Below are positions 46,904 to 55,800 of a stretch of DNA of 64,000 nucleotides, piece after piece. The DNA comes from Polaribacter irgensii 23-P (lineage in GTDB: Bacteria; Bacteroidota; Bacteroidia; Flavobacteriales; Flavobacteriaceae): contig NZ_CH724148.1 of NCBI RefSeq assembly GCF_000153225.1, positions 1,382,842 through 1,446,841 on the forward strand, read 5' to 3'. Position 1 is the first letter of the stretch. Every line of letters starts with the position of its first letter. Both the position numbers and the translations under genes were made by a program. Under the pieces are notes generated by a model. It was not told the origin of the DNA. It was given only the letters and a program-made list of their open reading frames with translations, and searched no databases.

Positions 46904-48046
46904 ATGAAAAAAATAATGTTAGTATTCGGAACCAGACCGGAAGCAATAAAAATGGCTCCATTGGTAAAAGAATTTCAAAAATATCCTAATCAATTTGAAA
47001 CAATTGTTTGTGTCACTGGGCAACATAGAGAAATGTTGGATCAAGTATTAAGTTTGTTTAAAATTGTACCTGATTATGATTTAAATATAATGAAACATGG
47101 TCAAGATTTATATGAGATTACTTCGCGTGTGCTGTTAGGAATGAAAGAAATACTTACTAAAACTGTACCAGATTTGGTTTTAGTACATGGAGATACAACT
47201 ACTTCTACAGCTACTTCTTTGGCTGCTTTTTACCAAAGAATAGAAGTTGGTCATATAGAAGCAGGTTTAAGAACTAATGATATTTATAGTCCTTGGCCAG
47301 AAGAAATGAACAGACAGATAACAGGTAGAATTGCTAATTTTCATTTTGCTCCTACAGAACTAAGTAAAGCTAATTTACTAAAAGAAGGGGTTTCAGAATC
47401 TAACATTTTAGTAACTGGAAATACGGTTATAGATTCGTTGTATTATGTAATCGATATAATGAATAAGGATAAGGAAACAGCTACGAAGGTTGGAGATTTA
47501 ATTGAAAGTGCAGGGTACACAAACTTAGAAGCAGGGAAAAATAAAAAAGTACTAATTACGGGTCATAGACGTGAAAATTTTGGAGATGGTTTTTTAAATA
47601 TCTGCAAAGCTATTAAAGAATTATCTATAAAATACCCAGAGGTAGATTTTATATACCCAATGCATTTAAACCCAAATGTACGTAAACCTATTAACGAAGT
47701 CTTTAATGATGAAACACCAAACAATGTTTATTTTATAGAGCCTTTAGACTATTTACCTTTTGTATATTTATTAACTAAGTCGGATATCGTATTAACAGAT
47801 AGCGGAGGTATACAGGAAGAAGCACCTGGTTTAGGTAAGCCAGTATTAGTAATGCGTAATACTACAGAAAGACCAGAAGCTTTAGAAGCAGGAACGGTAA
47901 AATTAGTTGGAACAAGTACTGAAAAGATCGTATTTCAAGTTTCAAAACTTATAGAAAATAAAGCATATTATAATAAAATGAGTAAAGCTCAAAATCCTTA
48001 TGGCGATGGAAAGGCTTGTGGTAGAATTATTAAACGTTTAAAATAG
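46904..48046 (+). CDS. wecB: UDP-N-acetylglucosamine 2-epimerase (non-hydrolysing)
   Basis: This 380-residue protein has [17 protein letters not shown] at residues 8-24, [16 protein letters not shown] near 39, [20 protein letters not shown] near 122, [12 protein letters not shown] near 220 and [21 protein letters not shown] near 300, all signatures of WecB. It converts UDP-GlcNAc to UDP-ManNAc for the preceding dehydrogenase. Confidence 0.95.
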   Translation: MKKIMLVFGTRPEAIKMAPLVKEFQKYPNQFETIVCVTGQHREMLDQVLSLFKIVPDYDLNIMKHGQDLYEITSRVLLGMKEILTKTVPDLVLVHGDTTTSTATSLAAFYQRIEVGHIEAGLRTNDIYSPWPEEMNRQITGRIANFHFAPTELSKANLLKEGVSESNILVTGNTVIDSLYYVIDIMNKDKETATKVGDLIESAGYTNLEAGKNKKVLITGHRRENFGDGFLNICKAIKELSIKYPEVDFIYPMHLNPNVRKPINEVFNDETPNNVYFIEPLDYLPFVYLLTKSDIVLTDSGGIQEEAPGLGKPVLVMRNTTERPEALEAGTVKLVGTSTEKIVFQVSKLIENKAYYNKMSKAQNPYGDGKACGRIIKRLK

Positions 48047-48058
48047 ATTGGATGCATT

Positions 48059-48355
48059 ATGGCGAAATTAAAAGTAATAAGTTTAACAAATTGTTTTTTA
48101 GAATATAGGTTACCAGTTTTATTCAATAGCTTTCTGTCGGCAGTGGATATAATTAGTGATCGTGAAAACGGTTTTCTAACAAAACCTTTTGATGTAGATG
48201 CTTATATAACTAAACTATCAGAATTAATTTTTAATTACAATAAATTAAGTACTTCGTTGTAAAAAGAATGTCAGGTAAGTGCCACTAAGTTTTCTTTAGA
48301 GAAAATAGGTAAAATCTGGTTGAATTTATTTAGTGAATTAATGAATGCAAAATAA
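48059..48355 (+). pseudogene. Remnant of a glycosyltransferase C-terminus
   Basis: An open stretch of 67 codons reads LPVLFNSFLSAVDIISD and GFLTKPFDVDAY, then meets TAA. The same frame continues for about 30 codons (KECQVSATKFSLEKIGKIWL) to a stop at 48355. The whole matches the last ~110 residues of the glycosyltransferase at 44361-45557 (ILFDSFPSATDIIK, GFLIKPFDLDAY, KKFSLDRIGNKWL). About a dozen residues are missing around the donor-binding motif. It is an eroded paralogue or a leftover of recombination, and the putative polymerase gene overlaps its last 11 bases. Confidence 0.8.
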
Positions 48356-49568
48356 CTTAATGAGATCTAGCTCTAAAATAAATTATTATCTTTCTAACCT
48401 TAATGTGGCAAATATTATTATAGGTTACACATTTACAGTTTCTTTAATAATGCCATTGATAGGGGATGCAGAAGGAGCTTCTAGAATTGTAACGGTGCCA
48501 TATAGAGGTTTATCACTAATCTTATCTTTATCAGTATTTTTTTTGAATTTAAAATCAAATGTAAAATTATCTACTCCTATAAAACTGTTTTTTTTATTTT
48601 GGGTGGCTGTTTTGCTAAGAATGTTTTATGATTTAGAGGTAAGAACAGACTATTTTGTTTTAGGTATTTATAAACAAAAGGTATGGTTAATAGCTATAGC
48701 TGGTTGTTTTATACCGATGATTTCATTGTATAAAAGTATAAAAATTATAGATTTTAATTATTGTTTTAAATTATTATATATAGCTTGTATTATTATTTTA
48801 ATACCTTCTTTTTTATATTCTCTAGCAAATGCTTCTGAAGCTCAAAGAGCACAAGGTAACGAAGCTTTAGATACTATTAGTTTTGGAGCCATTGGCATAA
48901 CAATGTCTTTGTTAAGCATCTATAAGGCAGTTAATTATAAGTTTTCAAATTTTTTTAAATTTGGATTAAATTTAGCTTTAGCAGTTTTAGGTTTTTACTT
49001 AGCTCTAAGAACAGGGAGTAGAGGACCTATACTTGGTTTTTGCTTGATTTTACTTTTCTGGTTTGCTTATTCGAAGAGAAGGGGTACTTTGTTTTTTTCT
49101 TTCTTTATTTTCATAACATTTATTTTTAGGTTTTTAATTATTGAAATTTTAGGTTTTTTATCACCCTTAACAGCAACAAGAATAAATCAGGCACTTTCAG
49201 GTGAAGATTTGTCTATGGCAAACAGACAAGAATCATATGCTTGGTTTTTAGAACGTATTTTTGAAAGTCCGATAATAGGTTCGAAGTTTGCTCGTCTGGG
49301 TAATGGTCATTACCCAGGGTACTCGCATAGTATTATATTAGATATATTATTAGGTTTTGGAATAATCGGTTTAATTGTTTTTGCTTATGTTGTTATAAAG
49401 GCATTTAAAAGTTTAATAAACAATATAAATATTAGAGAGAATTATTGGGTTGGGTTAATTTTTATGCAGTATTTTTTACTTGCCCTCAGTTCCGGAGCTT
49501 ATTATTCCAATCCAATTCTTAATTGTACAATTATATTGGTCTTGCTTCTTCCAAAGAAACTGAATTAA
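48345..49568 (+). CDS. Putative O-antigen/capsule polymerase (Wzy-like)
   Basis: The 407-residue membrane protein has about 10-12 hydrophobic segments. A large loop between residues about 275 and 325 includes NRQESYAWFLERIFESPIIG and GHYPGYSHSIILDILLGFG. The ALRTGSRGPILG motif near residue 222 is typical of the Wzy/WaaL polymerase-ligase superfamily. Proteins of this family are poorly conserved, so the call rests on topology, that motif and the locus. A second ATG at 48360 is also possible as the start. Confidence 0.78.
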   Translation: MQNNLMRSSSKINYYLSNLNVANIIIGYTFTVSLIMPLIGDAEGASRIVTVPYRGLSLILSLSVFFLNLKSNVKLSTPIKLFFLFWVAVLLRMFYDLEVRTDYFVLGIYKQKVWLIAIAGCFIPMISLYKSIKIIDFNYCFKLLYIACIIILIPSFLYSLANASEAQRAQGNEALDTISFGAIGITMSLLSIYKAVNYKFSNFFKFGLNLALAVLGFYLALRTGSRGPILGFCLILLFWFAYSKRRGTLFFSFFIFITFIFRFLIIEILGFLSPLTATRINQALSGEDLSMANRQESYAWFLERIFESPIIGSKFARLGNGHYPGYSHSIILDILLGFGIIGLIVFAYVVIKAFKSLINNINIRENYWVGLIFMQYFLLALSSGAYYSNPILNCTIILVLLLPKKLN

Positions 49569-49637
49569 ATAATTAATATCAAATAGAACTTTAAATGCAA
49601 AGCAGTTTAAACAATAATAATTCAAAGTTTATTATAT

Positions 49638-50708
49638 ATGATTGAAAATAAAAAAGTGCTTATTCTATATAATAATCTATTTCATTATAGAATTCCTATT
49701 TTTAATTTATTAGCAGAAAAATGTGATTTAACGGTTGGATTTTCCCTTGGTTCTAATACGAATGAAGATTGTAAATTTAAGATTATACAGTTACCTATCA
49801 TTAAAATTAATAGATTTGTTTTGCATAAAGATAATATTTATAAATTATGTGAGAATTTTGATGTAGTCATAGCTTATGGTGACATTGCTTGGTTAAGTTT
49901 CAGTACATTAACACTTTATAAGAATAAGAGTTTTAAAATTATCTATTGGTCTCCAGGTGTTTCAGCTTCATATGATAAGAAATTTGATACCGTTAAAAGG
50001 TGGGATCGTATCAGGGACTTTTTCTATAAAAAAGCAGATGCACTTATTTTTTATACAGATTATCCGATAAGAAAATATTTGAACCGTGGTTTTCTTGAAG
50101 AAAAACTATTTGTAGCGCCAAACACCGTAGAGGTTTGTAAAAGTTTAGAGGTAAAAGGAAAAACTAAAGATAGTATTTTATTTATCGGCACCTTATATAT
50201 GCAAAAAGGTATTTTAACTTTATTAGAGAATTACAAAGCAGCATTCGAAGTTAATCCGAACATATTACCTTTAAACATAATTGGGGGTGGTATTGAATTT
50301 GAAAAAGTTAATAATTGGATAGTTGAGAATAACTTGGATAAAAAAATTCTTCTTAGAGGTTCAATTTTCAATATAGTTGAAAAATATTTTTATTTTGAAA
50401 AAGCCTTTGCATGTATATCACCTGTTCAAGCTGGGTTATCTGTTCTTGAAAGCATGGGTTGTGGTGTTGCGTTTGTTACAATGAATAATTCAATAACAGG
50501 CGGCGAACGTTTAAATATTAAAAATGGATTTAACGGTGTTCTTTTAGAAAATACAGATCAGTTGAAATCGGTTATTTTGGATATAACTAAAAATTCAGAA
50601 AAATATGCAAAAATGGGTAAAAACGGATTAGAATATTATAATAATAGTCATAAACCGCAAGATATGGCAAACGGTCTGTATAGTGCAATAAAATTTGTTT
50701 CTAAATAA
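49638..50708 (+). CDS. Glycosyltransferase, family 4-like
   Basis: The 356-residue protein begins with ILYNNLFHYRIPIFNLLAE, a start seen in several polysaccharide glycosyltransferases. The donor domain holds ILFIGTLYMQKGILTLLENY near residue 178, IIGGGIEFEKV near 215, and a weaker version of the usual acidic motif (SPVQAGLSVLESMGCGVAF near 262). Donor and linkage unknown. Confidence 0.82.
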   Translation: MIENKKVLILYNNLFHYRIPIFNLLAEKCDLTVGFSLGSNTNEDCKFKIIQLPIIKINRFVLHKDNIYKLCENFDVVIAYGDIAWLSFSTLTLYKNKSFKIIYWSPGVSASYDKKFDTVKRWDRIRDFFYKKADALIFYTDYPIRKYLNRGFLEEKLFVAPNTVEVCKSLEVKGKTKDSILFIGTLYMQKGILTLLENYKAAFEVNPNILPLNIIGGGIEFEKVNNWIVENNLDKKILLRGSIFNIVEKYFYFEKAFACISPVQAGLSVLESMGCGVAFVTMNNSITGGERLNIKNGFNGVLLENTDQLKSVILDITKNSEKYAKMGKNGLEYYNNSHKPQDMANGLYSAIKFVSK

Positions 50709-50814
50709 ATACAGGTTTTTTTTTAGGTTAAACATTTTATAACTTTGATAATTTATATATTTGCTTATTAATATTATTCTAGTAATAATAATCTAAATTT
50801 TTAGATATCCCTTT

Positions 50815-51453
50815 ATGATAAAATATATTTACGGTTTTATAATTAATTTCTTTAATTTTAAAATATCAAAGATGATATTAATTGATAATATATCGATTAT
50901 AAAGAGTCACTCTAAAATTTATTCATACTGCCAAATATTTAATTCTAAAATAGGGTCTTTCACTTACATTTCTCGAAAATGTGCGATAGTTCATGCCGAT
51001 ATTGGATCTTACTGTTCAATTGCAAATAATGTGAAGATAGGAATGGGACAGCATAAAATTAAATCAATATCTACCTCTCCCTTGTTTTATTCAAAGAATA
51101 ATGCTTTGGGTGCCACTTTTTCCGATAAAAATCAATTTAATGAGTATCAAAGAGTGTACATCGGAAGTGATGTGTGGGTTGGAGCTGGAGCAATGATCAT
51201 GAGTGGCGTTACTGTTGGTCACGGTGCTATTATTGGAGCTGGTGCGATTGTCACAAAGGATGTTCCGAATTATGCTATTTCTGCAGGCGTGCCTGCTAAG
51301 ATTATTAGGTACAGATTTAATGAAAAAGAAGTAAAACACTTAGTTGATAGTGAATGGTGGAATTGGTCTGAAAGTATTATTAAAAATAAAATTCACTTAT
51401 TTGAAAATAACGAATTTAGTGAGGAAATGATGAGTGTATTTACTGAAAAATAA
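50815..51453 (+). CDS. Hexapeptide-repeat acyltransferase
   Basis: The 212-residue protein is built on left-handed beta-helix hexapeptide repeats (IGSYCSIANNVKIG near residue 62, then VWVGAGAMIMSGVTVGHGAIIGAGAIV near 120-146). The family's PAKIIRYRF closing segment and a WWNWSE stretch near residue 180, as in CatB/VatD-like acetyltransferases, follow. It probably adds an acetyl group to a sugar of the repeat unit. It might instead be the N-acetyltransferase of the bacillosamine-like sugar. Confidence 0.82.
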   Translation: MIKYIYGFIINFFNFKISKMILIDNISIIKSHSKIYSYCQIFNSKIGSFTYISRKCAIVHADIGSYCSIANNVKIGMGQHKIKSISTSPLFYSKNNALGATFSDKNQFNEYQRVYIGSDVWVGAGAMIMSGVTVGHGAIIGAGAIVTKDVPNYAISAGVPAKIIRYRFNEKEVKHLVDSEWWNWSESIIKNKIHLFENNEFSEEMMSVFTEK

Positions 51454-51460
51454 AAATTAA

Positions 51461-52654
51461 ATGTCCAAAATTTTAATTATTTCTGCTGTCTTTGCTCCGG
51501 AACCAGTGGTGTCAGCAAAATTGTCAGAAGACATCGCGAATGAATTAGCTTTAGATTACCAAGTTGTAGTTATTGCACCAAAGCCAACAAGACCTTTTGG
51601 ATTTGATTTACAAAAAGATGAAAATAATCAAACTATATATAGGTTACAAAATTTAGATTCGTATGTGTTTCCTGAATCTAAATTATTAGGTAGATTAAAG
51701 GAAAGTTATAGTTTTGGTCTAGCTTGTAAAAAGTATATTTCCCAAAATCGTAAAAATATAGATTTAATTTATATGAATTCGTGGCCAATATTTTCTCAAT
51801 ATTTAATTGTTAAAACGGCTCAAAAGTATAAAATAAAGGTTGTCACACATGTTCAAGATGTATACCCAGAATCCTTATCTAATAAAATTCCAAGGCTTAG
51901 TTTTATTTTAAGGTTTGTATTTTTGCCTATCGATAAATTTGTGTTAAAAAACTCATTTAAGATAATTGCAATTTCTAATAAAATGAAAACATACCTAGCC
52001 AAAACTAGAACGCTTTCGGAAAGTAAAATAGAAGTTGTTCAGAATTGGCAAAACGAAGCGTCTTTTACATCATACAAGCAAAAAGAAAATCAAGATAGAA
52101 GAATATTTACTTATATGTATTTAGGTAATATTGGCCCAGTTGCAGGAGTCGATTTGATTATAGAAGCATTTGCGCAAGCAAGCATTCCAAAAAGTAAATT
52201 AATTATAGCAGGTTCTGGATCAAAAAAAGAAGAATTAAAAACGTTTGTTGTAAAATCAAAAATTGTAAACGTTGAATTTTTAGAAGTACCAGATGGTAAA
52301 GTTCCTGAAATACAAGGTTCGGCTGATGTAATGTTATTGCCTATTAAAAAAGGGGCAGCTTCTAGCTCAATCCCGTCTAAATTGCCTGCATATATGTTTT
52401 CTAAAAAGCCTATAATAGGTTCTTTAGACATTGATAGTGCTACTGCAAAAGTAATCGTAGAATCTAATTGTGGCTGGGTGGTTGAAGCAGAGAATGTAGC
52501 AGAATTAGCTAATAAAATGAAACTCAGTTTTAAAAGCACAAAAGGTTCTCTATTAGAAAAAGGAGAAAACGGCTTTGAGTATGCAATGAAAAACCTTTCG
52601 AAGAAAAATAACTTATCGCAAGTTACAAACATAATAAAAAATGCACTTTTATAA
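51461..52654 (+). CDS. Glycosyltransferase, family 4, WbuB-like
   Basis: The 397-residue GT-B protein has an ISAVFAPEPVVSAKLSEDIA start, HVQDVYPESL near residue 128, YMYLGNIGPVAGVDLIIEAF near 225, and SSIPSKLPAYMFSKKPII near 305. This sequence pattern matches the WbuB group of O-antigen glycosyltransferases. It ends exactly where the GNAT gene starts (TAAATG), so translation is coupled. It may add the second sugar onto the initiating sugar, since it heads the group with the aminotransferase and sugar transferase genes. Confidence 0.84.
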   Translation: MSKILIISAVFAPEPVVSAKLSEDIANELALDYQVVVIAPKPTRPFGFDLQKDENNQTIYRLQNLDSYVFPESKLLGRLKESYSFGLACKKYISQNRKNIDLIYMNSWPIFSQYLIVKTAQKYKIKVVTHVQDVYPESLSNKIPRLSFILRFVFLPIDKFVLKNSFKIIAISNKMKTYLAKTRTLSESKIEVVQNWQNEASFTSYKQKENQDRRIFTYMYLGNIGPVAGVDLIIEAFAQASIPKSKLIIAGSGSKKEELKTFVVKSKIVNVEFLEVPDGKVPEIQGSADVMLLPIKKGAASSSIPSKLPAYMFSKKPIIGSLDIDSATAKVIVESNCGWVVEAENVAELANKMKLSFKSTKGSLLEKGENGFEYAMKNLSKKNNLSQVTNIIKNALL

Positions 52655-53254
52655 ATGATAAGATATCGAGCACCAACAATTACTGAATCTGAAGAGATTG
52701 CAGTGATTCATTTAAAAACATTTAAAAATTTCTTCTTAAGTTCTTTAGGTAAATCTTTTTTAATAACATATTATACTTCTTGTATAAAGTCTAAAGAAGC
52801 AATATCTATATGTGCGGTAGACGGAAATAATAGGATTATAGGTTTTTGTTTTGGATCTTTATTGTCAAAAGGTTTTCATAAAAAATTAATTTGGAGCAAT
52901 CTTCTTCCATTTACTTTTCAAGCTATAAGTATTCTGTTTTCTAAACCAAAAGCAATAATACGGCTTATAACAAATTTAAAAAAAGATGCTAACTTAGAAG
53001 ACGACGGCGATTATTCAGAATTACTTTCTATAGGTGTCTTAGTAGAAAAAAAAGGCCAAGGTATTGGCAAAGGACTTATAATCGCATTTGAAAAAGAATG
53101 TGGTAAAGAAAGTGTGAAAAAAATATCCTTAACAACAGATTTCAATAGTAATGATGCTGTCTTAAGTTTTTATAAATCGATGGGATATATAGTCTATGGC
53201 CAATTTACTACATATCCAAACAGAAAAATGTTTAAACTAATAAAAAATATATGA
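52655..53254 (+). CDS. GNAT-family N-acetyltransferase
   Basis: The 199-residue protein has the GNAT acetyl-CoA loop (SIGVLVEKKGQGIGKGLI near residue 128) and the later NDAVLSFYKSMGY motif near 170. It overlaps the aminotransferase gene by 4 bases (ATGA). That link suggests it acetylates the amino sugar made by that enzyme, the role played by PglD or WecD in other pathways. PglD itself is a hexapeptide enzyme, so this would be a functional analogue. Substrate is inferred from context. Confidence 0.8.
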   Translation: MIRYRAPTITESEEIAVIHLKTFKNFFLSSLGKSFLITYYTSCIKSKEAISICAVDGNNRIIGFCFGSLLSKGFHKKLIWSNLLPFTFQAISILFSKPKAIIRLITNLKKDANLEDDGDYSELLSIGVLVEKKGQGIGKGLIIAFEKECGKESVKKISLTTDFNSNDAVLSFYKSMGYIVYGQFTTYPNRKMFKLIKNI

Positions 53255-54462
53255 TTCCATTTTCACCACCTAGAATAGATGATAAAATTATAAACGAGGT
53301 TACTGATGCATTAAAATCTGGTTGGATTACAACTGGTCCAAAAACAAAATTATTTGAAAAAAAAATTGCAAGTTACTGCAATGTTTCTTATGTACTAGCT
53401 GTTAATTCATGGACAACTGGTGCTGAATTGTTGCTTTATTGGTTCGGAGTAAAAGAAGGAGATGAGGTAATAGTTCCGGTTTACACCTATTGTGCAACAG
53501 CTAATATTGTTGTTCACAGGGGCGCGAAAGTAATTATGGTAGATGTTACTTCGGATTTTGGAATAGATATTTCTAAAGTAGAAAAGCACATTACTTCAAA
53601 AACAAAAGCAATTATTCCAGTGGATGTTGGTGGTCTGCCTATCTGTTATGATGAATTAAAAGAAATTGTTAATAAAAAAGCAATAAAAGAAAAGTTTAAC
53701 TCACAATCAGAAAATCAACAAAAATTGGGAAGAATAATGATTCTTTCTGATGCGGCGCATTCTTTTGGGGCAAAGTATAAAGGCTTGAAGGTTGGTTCGG
53801 AAGTAGATTTTACGGTGTTTTCTTTTCATGCAGTAAAAAACTTAACGACGGCTGAAGGTGGCGCAATATGCATTAATTTACCAAAACCTTTTGATAATGC
53901 CGAAGTTTACAAACAATTAAATACATTGTCACTTCACGGTCAAAATAAAGATGCCTTAGCTAAAACGCAAAAGGGAAGTTGGGAATATGATGTTATAGAT
54001 GCAGGTTTTAAATGCAATATGACGGATATATTAGCTTCTATAGGTTTGGTTGAGTTTAATAGATACGAAACTGAAACACTTCCAGTTAGAAAACGTATTT
54101 TCAAAGAATATTCAGATTTATTACAAAAATATGATTGGGCTACTATACCTCATTTTATAGATGAAAATAGAGAGTCTTCATATCATTTGTATTTGTTACG
54201 TATTAAAGACATAACATTAGAAGAGAGAAATTTGATTATTCAAAAAATATTTAATCAGGATGTTTCGGTAAATGTTCATTATAAACCTTTACCTCTGCTA
54301 TCTTATTATAAAGGTCTTGGATATAATATGAAAGATTTTCCGATTGCAAATTCTTTATGGGAGTGTGAAATTTCATTACCAGTTTATTTCTCTCTAACAT
54401 TGAATCAAGTAAAAGAAGTGGTTAGTGCAGTAGTTAAAGCAGTTGAAAAAGTTAAAAAATGA
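53251..54462 (+). CDS. DegT/DnrJ/EryC1/StrS sugar aminotransferase (PglE-like)
   Basis: The 403-residue PLP enzyme has the expected pattern: SGWITTGPKTKLFE near residue 23, VNSWTTGAELLL near 51, D167 in ILSDAAHSFGA, and PLP lysine K196 in SFHAVKNLTTAEGG. It transfers an amino group from glutamate to a 4-keto sugar. The nearby FlaA1/PglF-like dehydratase (55801-57708) would supply UDP-4-keto-6-deoxy-GlcNAc, giving UDP-QuiNAc4N. It overlaps the genes on both sides by 4 bases (ATGA), a tight operon with the acetyltransferase and sugar transferase. Confidence 0.88.
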   Translation: MIPFSPPRIDDKIINEVTDALKSGWITTGPKTKLFEKKIASYCNVSYVLAVNSWTTGAELLLYWFGVKEGDEVIVPVYTYCATANIVVHRGAKVIMVDVTSDFGIDISKVEKHITSKTKAIIPVDVGGLPICYDELKEIVNKKAIKEKFNSQSENQQKLGRIMILSDAAHSFGAKYKGLKVGSEVDFTVFSFHAVKNLTTAEGGAICINLPKPFDNAEVYKQLNTLSLHGQNKDALAKTQKGSWEYDVIDAGFKCNMTDILASIGLVEFNRYETETLPVRKRIFKEYSDLLQKYDWATIPHFIDENRESSYHLYLLRIKDITLEERNLIIQKIFNQDVSVNVHYKPLPLLSYYKGLGYNMKDFPIANSLWECEISLPVYFSLTLNQVKEVVSAVVKAVEKVKK

Positions 54463-55049
54463 AAAGATTTGCAGATTGTACAATAGCGTTAATTGGTTTA
54501 ATTGTGTTTTCTCCTATGTTAATTATAGTAGCTATTTTAATAAAAATGGATTCTAGAGGGCCCGTTTTTTACAGACAAGTAAGAGTTGCTAGATATAATA
54601 ATGATTTTAAAATTTTTAAGTTTAGAACAATGTTTATTGATGCTGACAAAAAAGGTCTACTAACAATTGGAGGAAGAGATTCTAGAGTTACTAAAATTGG
54701 ATACTACCTTAGAAAAAGTAAATTAGACGAATTATCTCAACTTATAAACGTCGTTTTAGGGGATATGAGCTTCGTTGGGCCAAGACCAGAAGTTAGATCT
54801 TATGTTAGCCTATATACAGAAGAACAAATGGAGGTTTTAAATGTTCGACCTGGAATAACAGATTTAGCATCTATAGAGTTTAGAAATGAGAGTGATTTAT
54901 TACGAGAACAAGATGATCCTAATAAATTTTACATTGAGGTTATTATGCAGAAAAAACTTAGCATTAATTTAAAATACCTTAAAAAAAGAAATTTATTAAA
55001 AGATTTTGTAGTAGTTTTAAAAACGTTTCAAGTTATTGTGAAAAATTGA
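54459..55049 (+). CDS. Initiating sugar-phosphate transferase (PglC/WcaJ type)
   Basis: The 196-residue monotopic phosphoglycosyl transferase has an N-terminal hydrophobic re-entrant segment (ALIGLIVFSPMLIIVAILIK). The catalytic core is FKFRTMF near residue 49, LDELSQLINVVLGDMSFVG near 88 and GPRPEV near 107, then RPGITDLASIEFRNE near 126. The short form, like PglC, has no N-terminal membrane bundle. It puts the first sugar phosphate on undecaprenyl phosphate. Overlap with the aminotransferase gene suggests that the first sugar is the 4-amino or 4-acetamido sugar. Confidence 0.9.
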   Translation: MKRFADCTIALIGLIVFSPMLIIVAILIKMDSRGPVFYRQVRVARYNNDFKIFKFRTMFIDADKKGLLTIGGRDSRVTKIGYYLRKSKLDELSQLINVVLGDMSFVGPRPEVRSYVSLYTEEQMEVLNVRPGITDLASIEFRNESDLLREQDDPNKFYIEVIMQKKLSINLKYLKKRNLLKDFVVVLKTFQVIVKN

Positions 55050-55087
55050 TCTAAAGAATTAGGTTGAATATTTTTTTTAAAAAAAAA

Positions 55088-55270
55088 TGTACTTCAGAAT
55101 TCCTTGAAACACTTATAAATACTGATAAAAGTAATATTTCAGTACTTAAAGAATGATTAGAAAACTATTTTGGCAACCGTAAGCATGCAGATGCCCTAGA
55201 CTCTGAGACACCTGCAATGAACTTTGATATATTTTGGTTAGCGTCGCGGGAAATAAGTTTTGTGGCTTGA
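55088..55270 (+). pseudogene. Gene remnant of unknown family (first piece)
   Basis: One frame stays coding-like for 61 codons with a single in-frame TGA (55154-55156): SEFLETLINTDKSNISVLKE, stop, then LENYFGNRKHADALDSETPA and MNFDIFWLASREI. The composition is like a real protein rather than random AT-rich DNA. No start codon or family recognised. It directly follows the sugar transferase gene. Confidence 0.4.
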
Positions 55271-55557
55271 TATATTATGTCTTAACGTTAAATCTAATTT
55301 TTATCATAAAGAGATTTCAATTTTATGAAAAAATCATTTGGTATCTCAAATGATTCTACTGATTAAAGAATTCTTTAAAATAACATTATTTAAATCATTA
55401 GTTGATCACAAACATTAGAAATGAGATGAAAGTAGGTTTTCAAGAGGAGCCTTACGTGTCAGTTTATAGGTAGATAGTATAGTTCGATAATCATTATGAA
55501 AATTTATATACCTAAAACTAGCTTTTATAATCGTGACTATGTTAGCGAAAAATGTAG

Positions 55558-55761
55558 TGGGAATCTTGTTCGAAAACAGATTTTGCTATTTGTACTCAAT
55601 TTAATGAAATAAAATTGGATGCGAACTGGAAATTTGATATAGAAATTGTTGAACATTAATTAAAAAGAAGAAATGCTAGTTCATTTTACGTTTGTAGTTC
55701 TGTTACAAATGAAGGTGCAAAGAGAATTTAATTAGGATGCACGATTAAAAAAAATGAATAA
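55558..55761 (+). pseudogene. Gene remnant of unknown family (second piece)
   Basis: A further coding-like frame reads CSKTDFAICTQFNEIKLDAN and WKFDIEIVEH, TAA, LKRRNASSFYVCSSVTNEG, then TAA, then LGCTIKKNE and a stop at 55761. With the piece at 55088 it suggests that the 750 bases between the sugar transferase and the dehydratase once held one or two genes. The rest of this gap shows nothing. Confidence 0.4.
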
Positions 55762-55800
55762 CGAATTCAGAAATTATTGTAACTTAACCAAAAAATTATA

